NCBI GenBank assembly: GCA_021815405.1
Contig: JAKAGV010000018.1
Coordinates: 1-64,000, forward strand
DNA length: 64,000 nucleotides
Direction: 5' to 3'
Source of the DNA: Bacteroidota bacterium
Lineage (GTDB): Bacteria; Bacteroidota; Ignavibacteria; Ignavibacteriales; Ignavibacteriaceae
Shown here in pieces: positions 53,891 to 63,451 of this stretch. The stretch's first letter is position 1, and each line of letters starts with the position of its first letter. The notes beneath the pieces are model-generated. The model made no database searches, was not told the origin of the DNA, and was given only the letters and a program-made list of their open reading frames with translations. A program made the translations under genes and the position numbers.

Positions 53891-56800
53891 TTACTTGATC
53901 ACCGCAATTTTAATAACATTGGTTTCGGTCTTTCCGCTTGAACTTGTCGCTTGGATGCTTGCAAAGTAAACTCCGCTCTGAACGTTACTGACGTTCCATT
54001 GCGTTTCCTTCTCGAAACCGCCTTGAGCATTATCTCTTAGTTCAGCAACAAAATCTCCGGCAAGATCAAAAATTTTAATATCGATTTTAGAATCCTCGCC
54101 GACATAATAATGAATATTGGTTACCCCGCCGTAAACCGGGTTCGGATAATTGTAAGCTCTTGCCGCCGGGAAAAATGTGTTATCGATATTCGAGTTGGCT
54201 GCTGCCAGAATGTAAGAAGTGTTTTGGCTGTTCCCGTCTTCTTCAGACCAAAAAACTTTTCCCTGGTTAGCTCCAATTTGCCATGCAGAAAAATTTCCTT
54301 GTTGGTTCAGCATTGCTAAAGATAATCTTCCTTGATAATCAAACAATGCCGACGAACACGCAAGCTGTGCACCGGATGAAATAGGAAAACCATCAACAAC
54401 TTTTCCGGTTCCGCCGTCAATTGCAAAGATTCTTCCATCCGAAGTTGCGGCAATAATTTCGGATTTATTGTCACCGGCAAAATCAGCAGTAAGAGGAGTT
54501 CCAACAAATCCAACTCTTTGCGGATCAACAAACGGAAAATTATCAGCTTCGGCACCTTGAAGATTAACAGCATCAATATTATTTCCATCTGTAAAGATGA
54601 TATAGTTACCGCCGTCTTGTTTTAAATCGGCAAGTGCGAAGGAAGTAATTGTATCCGTAGAATTGATTGTAAAAGAATTGACAAGCTTTCCGCTTGTAAC
54701 AACATCAAATTTATTCCCAGAAACAAGAAGAATATTTATTATATTTCCTTGCTTATCATTTGTAACAGCCAACTGATAGAAATTATTGGTTGATGTAGTG
54801 AAACTATTATTCAGGTTGTCAGATAAGGTTAATAAATATTTTCCATTTTGATTAGCACCATCTGTATAAACCGCATTGACAAGGGTAACGAACGAATATT
54901 TATTTTCGGTACCCGCAATTTGATTAACTTTACTATAAGGCTTAGTACTATTAGAAGAAATAAGCGAAGAATTAACGTTTGGTAATGCACCTAAAGAATA
55001 TTTTTTAATATAACCAGACTTAGTTCCAACTACAATTTCTTCAGTTGCATTTTCAGATATAATTACCGGATCTGCCGAAATCAAATCGCCGACACTAACA
55101 GATGATAAATAATCAGAGGAACCATTATTCATATAAACATTAAGAGTAGAATCAACTCCACCAACGATATAATCAACATTGTTTGATTGAAATGAAGCAG
55201 TCTTGAAACTTGAAAAGTTTGGAATTGTTTTAATGACACTGCCAGAATTATTTAAGATTTCCAGATTTGAATTTGAAAGAACACTAAAATTATTAGCATT
55301 TCCGTTCTCTACAATATTCAATTTATTATTTGAAATAGTAAATGGAACATTCCCGGAGAAAATCGGCTTAACAAGCGAATCACCGTAAGTAATCTTAAAG
55401 CTCATACGGTTGCCGATGTTTGAAAAATCAGAAAATGTAATTAAGCTGTTTGCACCGGTGTTGGATTTACTGCTCGGTCTTGAATTATCGTCAAATATAT
55501 TATGATACAAGGTCGCACTATTTGAAGCATACCAATAATCCTGGTAAGTTCCTTCACCGATAATTGTGTTCCCGAAAATATCTGTTGACTGGACACCAAT
55601 TTCCGGAACACCGCTGGCTTCCATCAAATTTACTCCGCGATGATTCGGATCAGCATTTATCTGATCGTCAGCTATTTTCGCATTAATAATGTTGTTATCA
55701 ATATGCCAGATTAAAATGCCGCCGGTATAATGCGACGAATCGTCAATCTGCCCAGGAAGCGCCCAATCAAATTCATCAACATTTGTAATTACGCCTTGAA
55801 GAGAATCCGTATCGTAACTTAAGAAACCGGTTTCATCCTTTGTAAAAGTTTTGGTTAATGTATCGCCGCCTAAAACATAAGTAATTATTGCACCGTTATG
55901 GTCAGCATCTCTTTGCCGGTTTTCAACTAAAAAATACTCGGAGGAATTAATCGGGATTTTCAAAATAGTTGTATCCGAAATTGATGCCGCAAGTTGAGTA
56001 ACAAGATTAATATTATAATTTCCGGGAGCTAACGTAACAGGTGTAGCCCATCCTAAATAAATTTTTTCCCAGGCAGATGGCTCAGGTGGAAAAACTCCGT
56101 TATATGCAAAGATGGCTTGCGGATCCATTAAACCGAAACGACCAATGGCACTTAATCCGGTTTTCGTATCGTAAAGATCCGGGAGTCCCAAAAAATTTCC
56201 TACGCTTGAAACCATCAAACCGTTAATTGTAATTTGAGCAAGCGAAACCGATCCGTCTATGTTGGTCTGTTCTCTGCTTTCAGTTTCAGGGATGATCATG
56301 CTGTTCGTAATTTCAAAAGAATTGTTCTGAACAGGAAAACCGTTAAATGAATTGCCGAAAATATTTTTCAAGGAGCTTTCGTTAAAGTAAATTGACGGCA
56401 AGTCTCTAGAATCGCTTAATGCGCCGGGAAGAGAAACTTCTTTGCCGCAGCCGGCATGAAAGATGGTAAACAAATTATAATTGCTGAAGTTAAAACCCGG
56501 ATTTGCCGAGTCTGCAAGATGCCAAACTTCCTGAGCAAAATCTCCAAGACTTGAATAGTTAGTAGAATTATACGGAGGCGAATAATATCTCATCTGCTTA
56601 GAGACTGTTATAACTCCTGGAAGGACATAGAATTCAACGTTTAATTTTCCGCCGGAAACTTTCTCATAATAATTCTTTACAAATTCCAGATGAGCTTCAA
56701 AATAATTTCTATCATGAGGAAGCGGATCTAAAATAGTATTACCATAATCTTTGGAATAAATAGAACCAAACTGACCGTTGCCGTCGGTAGCAGCATCTTT

Positions 56801-56968
56801 ATCAATCGGAAAATCTACCATTACTGCAAGAATTTTTACGGTACCTGTGCCTGCAAATTTTCTTAAATGATTATTAGCGGATGGACTAAGTTTACTAATA
56901 AACGTCTGGGCAGATAAACTGCCCAAACACAAATTCATCAGGATAACTATAAGAACTTTTTTCGACAT
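53891..56968 (-). CDS. M6-like secreted protein with T9SS sorting tail, protease motif lost
   Basis: A signal peptide is followed by an M6/immune-inhibitor-A-type domain (VKILAVMVDFP, then LGLPDLYDTKTG near residue 260). The zinc site expected just before that block (His-Glu-x-Gly-His) reads Ser-Ser-Val-Gly-Asn, and no other HExxH is present, so it is probably inactive as a metalloprotease. After a long propeller-like region the last 90 residues form a type A type-IX sorting domain (YNYPNPVYGG, VQSGVYFASI). It would be exported through T9SS and cleaved or attached by PorU. ATG at 56968 was preferred to the TTG before it. It starts 6 bp from the porV stop. Confidence 0.78.
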   Translation of the reverse strand: MSKKVLIVILMNLCLGSLSAQTFISKLSPSANNHLRKFAGTGTVKILAVMVDFPIDKDAATDGNGQFGSIYSKDYGNTILDPLPHDRNYFEAHLEFVKNYYEKVSGGKLNVEFYVLPGVITVSKQMRYYSPPYNSTNYSSLGDFAQEVWHLADSANPGFNFSNYNLFTIFHAGCGKEVSLPGALSDSRDLPSIYFNESSLKNIFGNSFNGFPVQNNSFEITNSMIIPETESREQTNIDGSVSLAQITINGLMVSSVGNFLGLPDLYDTKTGLSAIGRFGLMDPQAIFAYNGVFPPEPSAWEKIYLGWATPVTLAPGNYNINLVTQLAASISDTTILKIPINSSEYFLVENRQRDADHNGAIITYVLGGDTLTKTFTKDETGFLSYDTDSLQGVITNVDEFDWALPGQIDDSSHYTGGILIWHIDNNIINAKIADDQINADPNHRGVNLMEASGVPEIGVQSTDIFGNTIIGEGTYQDYWYASNSATLYHNIFDDNSRPSSKSNTGANSLITFSDFSNIGNRMSFKITYGDSLVKPIFSGNVPFTISNNKLNIVENGNANNFSVLSNSNLEILNNSGSVIKTIPNFSSFKTASFQSNNVDYIVGGVDSTLNVYMNNGSSDYLSSVSVGDLISADPVIISENATEEIVVGTKSGYIKKYSLGALPNVNSSLISSNSTKPYSKVNQIAGTENKYSFVTLVNAVYTDGANQNGKYLLTLSDNLNNSFTTSTNNFYQLAVTNDKQGNIINILLVSGNKFDVVTSGKLVNSFTINSTDTITSFALADLKQDGGNYIIFTDGNNIDAVNLQGAEADNFPFVDPQRVGFVGTPLTADFAGDNKSEIIAATSDGRIFAIDGGTGKVVDGFPISSGAQLACSSALFDYQGRLSLAMLNQQGNFSAWQIGANQGKVFWSEEDGNSQNTSYILAAANSNIDNTFFPAARAYNYPNPVYGGVTNIHYYVGEDSKIDIKIFDLAGDFVAELRDNAQGGFEKETQWNVSNVQSGVYFASIQATSSSGKTETNVIKIAVIK

Positions 56969-56974
56969 CAAATT

Positions 56975-58138
56975 TTAGAGTCCCCTCGGCAATCCTCTTG
57001 TATCGCCAGGAATACCGCCCCAGCCTATTGAGACTGTAAACCTTAGCGTATCGTTAAGCGGATCTTGATCTCCGCCTGGGAAGATTGAAGTAGTTAAATA
57101 GCTGAAGTCGAAGCCATAAATATCGTACCTAACTCCGGCGCCGAAGGTCAAGAATTTCCTGTTGCCGAAAGAAGGATCTTCATAAAAGAATCCTGTACGA
57201 AGTGCAAATAAGAAATTGCCCGGCTCACCATACCAGTATTCTAATCCCATTGATGTTTGTATAGTACGAAGTTCTTCACTAAAGGGTCTGTCAGTCCAGG
57301 AAGTAAATACAGCCTGATAAAACTCCTGTGAAGTATTTGAGGCAGTGTCTTTACTGATAAGCTGTTTATTAAAGTCTAATGTATAAATCAAAGAATTATA
57401 CTTATCATTAAAGAGCTGGTAAGCAAATCCTAATCTAAAGTTAGTCGGGATTGGATCTGCTTGTGCACGGTCAATATAATAGATTTTAGGACCGAGGTTG
57501 CTAAGGTTTAAGCCGACGCTAAACTTTTTACCAATATCTTCATCGATAAAAGGAAGCACTAGTTTACCTGGTCTCCACATGCCTGCAAGGTCAAAACTTA
57601 CTGATGTAGCGGTTCCTCTTCCCTGCTCTTGCGCAGTAGGCTGATCTGAAAGCTGGCTGTGAATAATTCTAAAATTAAACCCGATGCCCCAATCAGGCGA
57701 AAGCTGAGTTGCATATCCCAAAGTAAGTGCAGCATCAAAAGAACGGAAAGTACCGATAGGTGTTGGGCTGTCAGGACCAGTTCTAACGAATTCGCCGTAG
57801 TTCATATAGGTTATACTTGAAAATACACTTCCGCTTATTTCAGGAACATATTGCCGGTAAGTAAGGTAATCGTAAAAGAGATCAAGATTAAATTGAGGCA
57901 GCCAGTTACTGTGAGTAATACTTACCTCAGAACCTCTTAGAAAGGCAATACCCGAGGGGTTCCAATAAATAGCTGCTGAATTGTCGGCTAATCCGCCACC
58001 TGATTCCCCCATGCCACCAGCTCTTGAATCCGGTGCAACCATTAAGAAAGGCACCGCAGCTTCACCTTGAGCATAAGTGAACTTTTGTATTAAAGTGATC
58101 AATGTGCAGACCATCATTAGCCTGATGAATATTTTCAT
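56975..58138 (-). CDS. porV: Type IX secretion outer-membrane protein PorV
   Basis: The 387-residue FadL-like barrel reads AVPFLMVAPDSRAGGMGESG followed by WNPSGIAFLRGSEVSITHSNW. These are the PorV/LptO signatures. PorV shuttles T9SS cargo from the translocon to the PorU sortase at the outer membrane. GGAGGAAAC gives a strong ribosome-binding site. It is the first gene of a four-gene group whose second product carries a T9SS sorting tail, and it lies 117 bp downstream of porU. Confidence 0.9.
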   Translation of the reverse strand: MKIFIRLMMVCTLITLIQKFTYAQGEAAVPFLMVAPDSRAGGMGESGGGLADNSAAIYWNPSGIAFLRGSEVSITHSNWLPQFNLDLFYDYLTYRQYVPEISGSVFSSITYMNYGEFVRTGPDSPTPIGTFRSFDAALTLGYATQLSPDWGIGFNFRIIHSQLSDQPTAQEQGRGTATSVSFDLAGMWRPGKLVLPFIDEDIGKKFSVGLNLSNLGPKIYYIDRAQADPIPTNFRLGFAYQLFNDKYNSLIYTLDFNKQLISKDTASNTSQEFYQAVFTSWTDRPFSEELRTIQTSMGLEYWYGEPGNFLFALRTGFFYEDPSFGNRKFLTFGAGVRYDIYGFDFSYLTTSIFPGGDQDPLNDTLRFTVSIGWGGIPGDTRGLPRGL

Positions 58139-58255
58139 ATTGAGTTTCCTCCGATAATTAATCCTATTTTAGAAAGCATAATTAGCTCATTATAATTAAA
58201 CATAAAATATAAAAATAAAACCGTTAATAAATTGTACCCATAATATGTCTGGATG

Positions 58256-61200
58256 CTACCTTATAATAGCAAGTTTACCTAGCGCACTTTGACTGTACTC
58301 TCCATCTACGGTATTAACTATAACTTTGTACAAATATGTCCCGTTCGCTAGTAAATCTCCATTTTGGTCCCGTCCGTCCCAGTTCACTTTGACAAACTTA
58401 TTGCTTATTCCGTAGCGTTCTATTTCCCGAACTAGCCTGCCTGCCACCGTATATACCTTTATCTTTACGTTCAGCGGCTGATCCAGGTTCTGCTGGAATG
58501 TAAAAGTTGTATTACCGGCAAACGGATCAGGATAATTATATACATCCTCTATTATCAATCCGTTTCCGCTTACTACAGTAAAGTTTACCATCTTGCTTGA
58601 GTAATTATCAAATACGTCCCAGGCAACAACTTTCAGAGAATAATCTCCCGGTGTTAGGTTATTAAACTTATAATTTATTACTCCGGATGTTCCTCCGGAA
58701 TTCAAATTCCCCGTAAAATAATTTGTGAAATCTATAGGATTGTTTTCCTGTCCGTTCAATATTCCTTCAAGCTTATGTCCTATTCCAGTTCCTGTTGCAT
58801 TTATTCCATTCGGATCATACAGCTTTATTATTAAATCCGAGTTTGGATTTACCAAATAAGCGTTCGATGATGTTGTATCATCAAAAAATACCGTAATGTC
58901 TGGTCCTATTTTATCCGGCACAACAGTGGAATCTGTTCCGCCTACTATTATGTTAGTAGTATAACCTAAGCCATCGCTATTATTATTGTAAAAGTACATT
59001 AGGACTTTTCCGTTCTTATCTTCATAGGAAATATCCTTAGGAACTGTGAAACTAGTTGAAAATTTTCCGTTTGTAACTGATATATTTCCTCTGAATATTA
59101 TCCCTCCCGGAACTACCATCGGATAATTGTTCAATGCCGTAAGAAGCTGGTTCCTTTGAGAATCGTACATTGTCAACACACCTGTCCCATTGTAATCGCT
59201 CCATAACGAATTATTCGGCTTTCTAATCTCTCCATCTACTTTTACCTTACTTAGCGCTTTTATTTGGATCGGGTTTGAATTTAGTGTCTGACCGTTAATC
59301 GAATCTATTGTTGCACTGTATTCCGGAATTAACAGCCTTAATGTCGGATCGCCTAATATTTCATACTTCTGTGCATTCACGTCATTTAAATTCTGTTTTG
59401 CTAAAAAGACTGCCTTGCCAATTGTTATAGGAAGATTATTAGAGTCGCGAGGAGTCTCAAGTAAATCGTAAAACAATTGATTATCTAGTTGATGATTTTC
59501 ATCTGAGTAAACCAGCCTATCGGAAGTAAAGGCAGCAATCTCACCTGCATTCTGTTGAAATAACATTTCTTCAGCGGCGCTTTGGGAAGTCGGACTGGGG
59601 ATATCCCAATAACCGAAATCGCAAGTTGCAGCTACCAAAAAGAAATAATCGTTGTTAGTCAATTGAGGAATAGTGGTGCTCTGAACAAAGACACGCTCAT
59701 CTGCCCAAACACTTGGCGAACCATGACCGATATAATTGATAATTAGCGTACCGTTATTGATTGCACTGATAATTGCTTTATTTACCTCTGGCATTCTTTT
59801 GCCCACGCTTGTTATTTGATCAGGATAAGCGGCAAGATAAATTTTATCCAGATCAAATGATGTAGGGATATAATATTGAGCAAGATATTCTGATGCTGCA
59901 GTGTGGACATCTCCTTCCCATTGTTCGGAATGCCAACCGTCATCTGCAACTAATGTAATAAGATTTCGCCAGGGACCCTTGTTCGAAGATGTTTCATATT
60001 GTATTATTTTATTTACGGCAGAGTTTGCCTCATCTGTAGTTGCTGCAGTAATTCTTCCATAGGCTAGATCTATTTTATTGTCATTTCCGCTTACTTCAAC
60101 AAAGTAGTCATCCGTTGCATATGAATTTATTTGATCTAACGATTCTTCTGTCTCATAAGCAGGGACATAATCATTATGATAGCCTTCTACATCTTTCGGA
60201 TCGTATGTTCCTTTCCCGAAGAATAAAACATATTCAGGTTTTATCTGCCAGTTGTCATAAGCATATTTTATAAAGTCTCTCATGGCTGTTGGGTCAATCA
60301 TACCACAGGAGAACTCATTGAATATCTGATCGACGTCAACTACGGTTGTTGATATCTTAACTGGAGCTTGATTCTGTTTATAATCGGCTAACCGCTGAGC
60401 CGCATCATTGAAAATTTTATTTGTTATAATTATATACTTTGCGCCCTGTTGAACTCCATGCAAGTTCGAATTAGAAATTGCAGTTGGATTTTTGGGTGTT
60501 AAAAATGTGTAACTATTTGAAATACCGAAGTACTTGGATACTTTTCCGGATGTTTCATTTTCTATGAATGAACACTGACCACCGCTTATTACCGGATTAG
60601 AAATCATTTTTACGTTTGCATAATCAGTAATATTAAAAACCGATATATCGCTTGTTGAAAAATTTCCAAGGTTGTATTGGATTGTTGCTGTTGTATCTTT
60701 TGAAAAGAATAAAAGATTATCATTAACTGCTTGAAGCTGAGACTGATATGCTATTTCGAAATAATCCAGGTAGCCTTTTGAATCCTGTGAGGATGGTGAA
60801 ATTGTAAATTTTAAAAGACTTCTGTCATCTGGAAGAACTCCCTTATATGTTGGATTATAATAATAGGCTATTCCATTTGAATAATCGTTGCCATAACCAG
60901 AAAGATTACTCACAACTAAAGGTGTCGAGTTCTCATCTATTTCAAGACCAATTGAGCCAGTCGAAGCATTTATAAACCTGATGTTATAATTTATTGGAGT
61001 ACCCGCGACAAGGTTATTCAATTTATTTGTGTATGTTCTTGATAATGTGATCGGGTTGCTTGGATCAAAAACATCTCCCATGTATTCTCGTCCGCTTTCT
61101 CCGATATTTATTTCATCCTGTTCCCAGTACAAATAAGCTCTTGTCGTATTCTGCTGGTATGCCGTCTGTGAACTTAAACTCGATTCCGGCTGTATCCTCT

Positions 61201-62245
61201 TTCCAAAATTTCCACCTGATGTTATCCAGTAGTAATTTACACTTGAATATGGATTGTGATATCTTATTATTTTCCCCGATGTACTGTCATATTCCCAGAA
61301 GTCTGTCCCTCTTCCATAGAATAATATGTAATCATTATCTCCAAACTTTGTCGGATCTGATCCAACAAACAAAATAGCATTCTCTACTAAATCCTGCGGA
61401 CGCGGGGCGTTTATATTCTCTGGCAATATCTTACCGCCATTGTTGTATATCTTTATTGTCCGCGGATCTACACTTGGGTCTATGCCCAGTGACGGCAGCA
61501 TCGACTTCGTTATTTTATAAATCCCTTCAGTCGGTGTCTCAAATCTTACCCACTTTCCTGTTGCAAGTACAGAATTAAATACTGCTGTCTTCTTCAATCC
61601 CAAATTCGCATTTACAGTCCAATACTTTGCTACATCATAATTCAATACTACTCCGTTCAGAAATTCTCCTGCCGGCTTATCTGATATTACTTGGTTACTC
61701 GTGAAGTTGATCCTAAATAAAATTTTCGTAAATAGTTTTATTGTTCCTTGCCCAGGGCTGAATACTACCGGTGTTATTACGAACGACTGAACCTGCATAC
61801 TGCGCATCAGTCCATATTCTCCAAAACTTACAAGTTCATTAGACGATTTATAATTATTGTACTTGCTGCCTATCTCATATATAAGCTTTGTTAGTTTTCC
61901 ATCTTTCTCCGGTTTCGGTACAGGGGCAAGGTTTCCATTTATTGTTTTATATGATGAGCTGATTATCTGAACTGTATTTCCGGTTTCTGCCGGTACGCCT
62001 ACATTAATTATTTGCTGCGGCATCATCGGTTCTCCCCACTTACCGGTATTCGGAATGAATCCAAATTGAAAATTTATCTTGCGGTAATTTTGTCCGTTTA
62101 TATTGACTACTGAGGAATCTGAATAGCTTGGAGTAAATTCTATTACTATAGAACTCCTATCCGATGATATGACTTTTAAATTCTGCTGAGGAAAAGCTCG
62201 AATTGTACAGATCAAAATAATTATTATTAAGAATTTGCTATTCAT
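58256..62245 (-). CDS. porU: Type IX secretion sortase PorU (C25 gingipain-like)
   Basis: The 1329-residue exported protein has a long beta-rich N-terminal region and a C25 cysteine-peptidase domain (about residues 595-990). The catalytic His is in NYIGHGSPSVW (near 837) and the Cys in AATCDFGYW (near 873); both are present. The C-terminal end has a FlgD-type Ig domain (NWDGRDQNGDLLANGTYLYK). PorU removes the C-terminal signal of T9SS cargo and attaches the product to lipopolysaccharide. A good promoter candidate lies upstream at 62361-62392. Confidence 0.9.
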   Translation of the reverse strand: MNSKFLIIIILICTIRAFPQQNLKVISSDRSSIVIEFTPSYSDSSVVNINGQNYRKINFQFGFIPNTGKWGEPMMPQQIINVGVPAETGNTVQIISSSYKTINGNLAPVPKPEKDGKLTKLIYEIGSKYNNYKSSNELVSFGEYGLMRSMQVQSFVITPVVFSPGQGTIKLFTKILFRINFTSNQVISDKPAGEFLNGVVLNYDVAKYWTVNANLGLKKTAVFNSVLATGKWVRFETPTEGIYKITKSMLPSLGIDPSVDPRTIKIYNNGGKILPENINAPRPQDLVENAILFVGSDPTKFGDNDYILFYGRGTDFWEYDSTSGKIIRYHNPYSSVNYYWITSGGNFGKRIQPESSLSSQTAYQQNTTRAYLYWEQDEINIGESGREYMGDVFDPSNPITLSRTYTNKLNNLVAGTPINYNIRFINASTGSIGLEIDENSTPLVVSNLSGYGNDYSNGIAYYYNPTYKGVLPDDRSLLKFTISPSSQDSKGYLDYFEIAYQSQLQAVNDNLLFFSKDTTATIQYNLGNFSTSDISVFNITDYANVKMISNPVISGGQCSFIENETSGKVSKYFGISNSYTFLTPKNPTAISNSNLHGVQQGAKYIIITNKIFNDAAQRLADYKQNQAPVKISTTVVDVDQIFNEFSCGMIDPTAMRDFIKYAYDNWQIKPEYVLFFGKGTYDPKDVEGYHNDYVPAYETEESLDQINSYATDDYFVEVSGNDNKIDLAYGRITAATTDEANSAVNKIIQYETSSNKGPWRNLITLVADDGWHSEQWEGDVHTAASEYLAQYYIPTSFDLDKIYLAAYPDQITSVGKRMPEVNKAIISAINNGTLIINYIGHGSPSVWADERVFVQSTTIPQLTNNDYFFLVAATCDFGYWDIPSPTSQSAAEEMLFQQNAGEIAAFTSDRLVYSDENHQLDNQLFYDLLETPRDSNNLPITIGKAVFLAKQNLNDVNAQKYEILGDPTLRLLIPEYSATIDSINGQTLNSNPIQIKALSKVKVDGEIRKPNNSLWSDYNGTGVLTMYDSQRNQLLTALNNYPMVVPGGIIFRGNISVTNGKFSTSFTVPKDISYEDKNGKVLMYFYNNNSDGLGYTTNIIVGGTDSTVVPDKIGPDITVFFDDTTSSNAYLVNPNSDLIIKLYDPNGINATGTGIGHKLEGILNGQENNPIDFTNYFTGNLNSGGTSGVINYKFNNLTPGDYSLKVVAWDVFDNYSSKMVNFTVVSGNGLIIEDVYNYPDPFAGNTTFTFQQNLDQPLNVKIKVYTVAGRLVREIERYGISNKFVKVNWDGRDQNGDLLANGTYLYKVIVNTVDGEYSQSALGKLAIIR

Positions 62246-62360
62246 TATTATTTTTAATTATATCCTGCTAGCGGGTTCCTTTTAAACGAGATAATTCTCT
62301 TTCCCGTTAACATCTTTTTAATGTAGCAAATTCTCTAATTATTTCTCCTAAAGTTTAAGC

Positions 62361-62392
62361 CAAATTTAGCTAAGTATTTGATAAATTGTCAA
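62361..62392 (-). promoter_or_regulatory. Candidate promoter of porU
   Basis: On the minus strand TAAATTTG (62368-62361) fits the Bacteroidota -7 box TA-n2-TTTG, and TTG (62392-62390) lies 21 bp upstream. The same stretch reads TTGACA, 18 bp, TAAATT, so it also fits a vegetative -35/-10 pair. The leader to porU is about 110 nt. Confidence 0.4.
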
Positions 62393-62421
62393 GTCTGTTA
62401 TAAACATTTTTTCTTTTATCA

Positions 62422-62859
62422 TCAGACTTCTTTAATCATTTCGAAAATCTTCTCAGCATCAATGTACATGATAGGAAAAACACTTTTCTCAAAAATTACT
62501 TTTCGATCAGTTCCGATTAACACAAGTTTTCTTTTATTCATTCCGAATAAATTCAATGCCGAAAATTTTTTGCTGATATTTTTTGTTTCGTCGCAGAGAA
62601 GTCTAATGCCTTCACCAACTGCAGTGCAAAAATTTTTATGAGATTTACAACTTCCCGTATTTATTCCAATCATAATAATTCCAAGTTTTTCAAACTCACT
62701 TTTGAAACTATTGTAATTGGTAAGTTGTTTTGTGCATACTGGTGAATCATCTTTTGGATAAAAAACAAGTAGGATTTTCTTATCTAAATTTCTATAAAGA
62801 TTAAATTCATTGTCGTCCTGATCTTTAAGAGTAAAGTCTTCAGCAATATCGCCAATCAT
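62422..62859 (-). CDS. Peroxiredoxin (Bcp/AhpC-TSA type)
   Basis: The 145-residue thioredoxin-fold protein reads DIAEDFTLKDQDDNEF, then FYPKDDSPVCTKQL, where C42 is the peroxidatic Cys of the P-x3-(T/S)-x2-C motif. A further Cys at SCKSHKNFC may resolve it. It reduces hydroperoxides with thioredoxin. Its ATG overlaps the stop of the HD-domain gene by one base (TAATG), so the two are translationally coupled. Confidence 0.88.
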   Translation of the reverse strand: MIGDIAEDFTLKDQDDNEFNLYRNLDKKILLVFYPKDDSPVCTKQLTNYNSFKSEFEKLGIIMIGINTGSCKSHKNFCTAVGEGIRLLCDETKNISKKFSALNLFGMNKRKLVLIGTDRKVIFEKSVFPIMYIDAEKIFEMIKEV

Positions 62860-63425
62860 TAGAGTCCTAATTCTTCTTTATTTTCCTTCATGGCATTTAT
62901 ACAAAATTCAATGTGCTCGTCAAGCGGAACGCTAAGCTCTTCTGCACCGTTAATAATATCTTCACGACTTACTGTTCGTGCAAAAGCTTTATCTTTCATC
63001 TTCTTTTTAACCGACTTCACTTCAACTTCATCAATTGTTTTATTTGGTCTTACATAAGTTACCGCCGTGATAAATCCGGCTAACTCATCGCAGGCAAAAA
63101 GTGTTTTGGATAATAAATTATCCCTCGGTATCCCTGAATAACTAGCATGCGATAAGATTGCGTTTCTAAAATTATCATCAAAACCTTTTTCTTTTAAAAT
63201 CTCTGCGCCCTTAAACGGATGTTCTTCTGCAGTCGGATACATTTCATAATCGAAATCATGAAGCAGTGCAACATTTCCCCAATAGTTTTCATCCTCGCCG
63301 AATTTTCTTGCATATGCTTTTACGCAAGTTTCAACGGCAAAGGCATGCTTTAATAGACTGTCGGATTTCGAATACTCTTTTAGGATTGATAAACAGTACT
63401 CGCGGTCCTGCGATTTTTCAGACAT
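62859..63425 (-). CDS. HD-domain hydrolase
   Basis: The 188-residue protein has an HD metal-binding core: LLKHAFAVETCVKAYA near the N-terminus, then ALLHDFDYEMYPTAEEHPFKG with the His-Asp pair, and AILSHASYSG further on. This matches the HDIG-type family of small stand-alone hydrolases found in many bacteria. Substrate is unknown; nucleotides are common for HD proteins. GGAGAA precedes the ATG. It lies between nth and the peroxiredoxin gene in one operon. Confidence 0.82.
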   Translation of the reverse strand: MSEKSQDREYCLSILKEYSKSDSLLKHAFAVETCVKAYARKFGEDENYWGNVALLHDFDYEMYPTAEEHPFKGAEILKEKGFDDNFRNAILSHASYSGIPRDNLLSKTLFACDELAGFITAVTYVRPNKTIDEVEVKSVKKKMKDKAFARTVSREDIINGAEELSVPLDEHIEFCINAMKENKEELGL

Positions 63426-63451
63426 GATTTTCTCCTATGAAATTTTTTGTA

